Below, one piece after another: positions 62,550 to 64,000 of a DNA stretch of 64,000 nucleotides (position 1 is its first letter; each line of letters opens with the position of its first letter). The stretch is from assembly GCF_009664835.1 (NCBI RefSeq), contig NZ_CP045929.1, positions 248,001-312,000 on the forward strand. The letters are read 5' to 3'. The notes below the pieces were generated by a model. That model was not told the DNA's origin. It made no database searches and saw nothing but the letters and a program-made list of their open reading frames with translations. Origin of the DNA: Allosaccharopolyspora coralli (GTDB taxonomy: Bacteria > Actinomycetota > Actinomycetes > Mycobacteriales > Pseudonocardiaceae). The position numbers were made by a program, and so were the translations under genes.

Positions 62550-62728
62550 GGTGCCTCCTCGGGCGCGGACCGGACCCCGATGGCGCTCCAGGTTCCGGCC
62601 GAGCGGTTTTGACAGTCATTCACCGAAAAAATCGACGTTTCGGAAGTTACTCACACGGCCGCCGCCGGTCAACGGTCCGTTTTCTCCGGATCCGCGGGCG
62701 CTGCTCGGTGAAGTCCGCACACATGTGA

Positions 62729-63022
62729 GCGGCGCCCGCCGACTGGTGTCGGTGGGCGCCGCCCTGCGCGTGAGCCGGCGGGTTACCAAGCGTGCAACAT
62801 CTGTCGTAACTTTTGAGCTAGGCGTCCGGCGTCCCGGCACGCAACCCTGGTGGACGACAAGCCTCCCGCGGCGGCTGCGCGTGGGTGTCCCGTGCTCACG
62901 CACGGAGTCCTCTCCAGGGGGAACGCTGCTTCTCCTCCGCAACGTTCCTGGCTGGTAAGGAGTCCGCACCTCTTTTGTAGCCCAGTGACCGAGGTCACGG
63001 CAAGCGCCCGACCGGGTGCACC
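62729..63022 (-). ncRNA. Candidate Ms1-like RNA
   Basis: The 544-base gap between nagZ and the HAD-IB gene shows no coding character. On the minus strand TAGGCT (63035-63030) sits behind GTTTTC at about 16 bases, and a 15-bp stem with TGGT/ACCA loop (62762-62729) ends a stretch of about 294 bases. Inside are CCGTGC-GTGA-GCACGG, GTGACC-TC-GGTCAC and a large CCAGGAACG/CGTTCCCCCTGG hairpin. In mycobacteria the 6S-like RNA Ms1 (MTS2823, about 300 nt) lies just downstream of the Rv3661 gene on the same strand, exactly this position. The claim rests on synteny, size and structure, not sequence identity. Confidence 0.55.
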
Positions 63023-63093
63023 GTTTCAGAGCCTACAGCGCGCTGGTCAGCGAAAACGCTTCGGATGAGCCTCAAGTCCCCGCTCGAGGTCGA

Positions 63094-63936
63094 TCAGTTC
63101 CGGCGACGCCAGTGCCGCACGCCGAACCAGGCCGCTCCGGCCGCGGCGACCGCACCGACACTCACCGCCGCCGCGGTGACGGCAGTCCCGGACGGAGTGG
63201 GGATCCGCGCCCGCAACGAGACCGGATGGTCGAAGCCGAGCGAGGCCCAGCCGCGTTGCGCGGCTTCCCTGCGCAGGCCCCGATCCGGGTTGACGGCGGT
63301 CGGGTGCCCCACCGACTCCAACAGGGGCATGTCGGTGATGGAGTCCGAGTAGGCGTGGCACTGGGCGAGGTCGTACCCGTGCTTGCGTGCGAGTTCCCTG
63401 GCTACCTCCGCCTTGTTCTCCGCCGAGCAGTAGAACTCGATGTCGCCCGTGTAGCGGCCGTCGGCCATCACCATCCGGGTACCTGCCGCATGGGTCGCGC
63501 CGAGCAGCTTGCCGATCGGAGCGACGACCTCCTCGCCGGAAGCGGAGAGCACGACGATGTCGTGGCCCTGTTCCTTGTGCTCGGCGATGAGCTGTGTCGC
63601 CTCCTCGTAGACGAGCGGGTCGACGATGTCGTGCAGTGTTTCCTCGACCACCGCGTTGACCTGGTCGACGTCCCAGCCCGTGCACAGCGAGCTGATGTGC
63701 GCCCGCATCCGGTCCATCTGGTCGGCGTCGGCGCCCGCCAGCATGAACATGAACTGCGCGTAGGCGCTCTTGAGGACCGCACGCCGGTTGATCAGGCCCT
63801 CCTGGAAGAAGGGCCGACTGAACGCGAGCGTGCTCGATTTCGCGATGACCGTCTTGTCGAGGTCGAAGAACGCCGCCACGCGGGGCGCGTCAGCCGACCG
63901 TGGCTCGGCGTCCGAGCGCTTCGCAGGCTCTGTCAC
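63094..63936 (-). CDS. HAD-IB family phosphatase with C-terminal membrane helix
   Basis: A 280-residue SerB-like HAD phosphatase (Rv3661 equivalent). Motif I is FFDLDKTVIAKSS (DxDxT), motif II VLSASGEE, motif III Lys in SAENKAEVA, motif IV HAYSDSITDMPLLE. The tail has a hydrophobic helix (AVTAAAVSVGAVAAAGAAWF) followed by a basic end, so it may be membrane-attached. The substrate is unknown. The GTG at 63936 has TATGCT seven bases upstream (63948-63943, minus), a leaderless arrangement, but also overlaps a possible upstream stop. Confidence 0.88.
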   Translation of the reverse strand: MTEPAKRSDAEPRSADAPRVAAFFDLDKTVIAKSSTLAFSRPFFQEGLINRRAVLKSAYAQFMFMLAGADADQMDRMRAHISSLCTGWDVDQVNAVVEETLHDIVDPLVYEEATQLIAEHKEQGHDIVVLSASGEEVVAPIGKLLGATHAAGTRMVMADGRYTGDIEFYCSAENKAEVARELARKHGYDLAQCHAYSDSITDMPLLESVGHPTAVNPDRGLRREAAQRGWASLGFDHPVSLRARIPTPSGTAVTAAAVSVGAVAAAGAAWFGVRHWRRRN

Positions 63937-64000
63937 CCGGCCAGCATACGAGGTGTGCGCCCCTGTTCGGCCAGAACCTCGCGGAGTCGGCGACCGGCGG
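63933..64000 (-). CDS. Possible 3' end of an upstream gene, cut by window
   Basis: In one minus-strand frame the last 68 bases read RRLREVLAEQGRTPRMLAG and stop with a TGA that overlaps the GTG of the HAD gene (GTGA). The codon usage looks coding, but 22 codons are too few to be sure, and a leaderless promoter for the HAD gene would argue against it. Confidence 0.3.
   Translation of the reverse strand, partial: AGRRLREVLAEQGRTPRMLAG

Overview
The window comes from a high-GC, Gram-positive actinobacterium, most likely of the family Pseudonocardiaceae. Signs are the strong G/C bias at third codon positions, frequent GTG/TTG starts, many leaderless-type promoters, WhiB, IniB/IniA/IniC, MarP, PASTA-type PonA2, Crp and DUF2252 genes, and a gene order that follows Mycobacterium tuberculosis Rv3683-Rv3661 from about 29 kb to 64 kb (recalled from memory, not searched). 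No prophage, conjugative element, CRISPR array or secondary-metabolite cluster was seen.

Layout. 0-2 kb: 3' part of aspartate kinase (ask) and asd. 2-9 kb: FkbM methyltransferase, an ArsR-SRPBCC-(broken) dihydrofolate-reductase-like operon, a Uma2 nuclease-fold protein, gluconokinase, and a Fur-type regulator coupled to catalase. 9-18.5 kb: an iniBAC-like cluster on the minus strand (IniB-like, two dynamin-like GTPases) divergent from an Hsp70-like membrane protein and a large LuxR/MalT-type ATPase regulator. 18.5-28.8 kb: hydrolase, FMN reductase, Dps, old-yellow-enzyme, Crp/Fnr regulator, S9 peptidase, DUF2252, TerC, and a frameshifted GAF-ANTAR gene. 29-53 kb: tRNA-Pro(CGG) and the block syntenic with mycobacteria (metallophosphoesterase, ponA2, whiB4, paired ArsA/Get3-like ATPases, DUF4177, RidA, MBL hydrolase, crp, nth, TlpA, NUDIX, marP, holin-like, acsA), interrupted by additions such as a tandem pair of unknown paralogous genes, an MFS pump with a clear operator, nhaA, and a possible structured RNA. 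53-62.5 kb: a degenerate Fic-fold protein, nucleoside hydrolase, and a peptidoglycan (MurNAc) recycling group: nagZ, namZ, AmiE-like serine hydrolase, murR, murQ. 62.7-64 kb: a candidate Ms1-like RNA downstream of a HAD-IB phosphatase gene.

The intergenic DNA is unusually rich in repeats. Five families were found by eye: (A) roughly 100-150 bp hairpin elements with conserved flanks and co-varying arms (nine copies or fragments); (B) MITE-like elements with GCATTTGGGAACTGG-type inverted ends (four copies, one truncating a gene); (C) near-perfect palindromes containing GTGAGTCTTTTTGG (three copies); (D) a palindrome followed by two DnaA-box-like sites at fixed spacing (two copies); and (E) a tandem pair of hairpins. 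The most promising biology is the dynamin-IniB-Hsp70-LuxR module, the co-varying hairpin family, the palindrome/DnaA-box composite and the two candidate non-coding RNAs.
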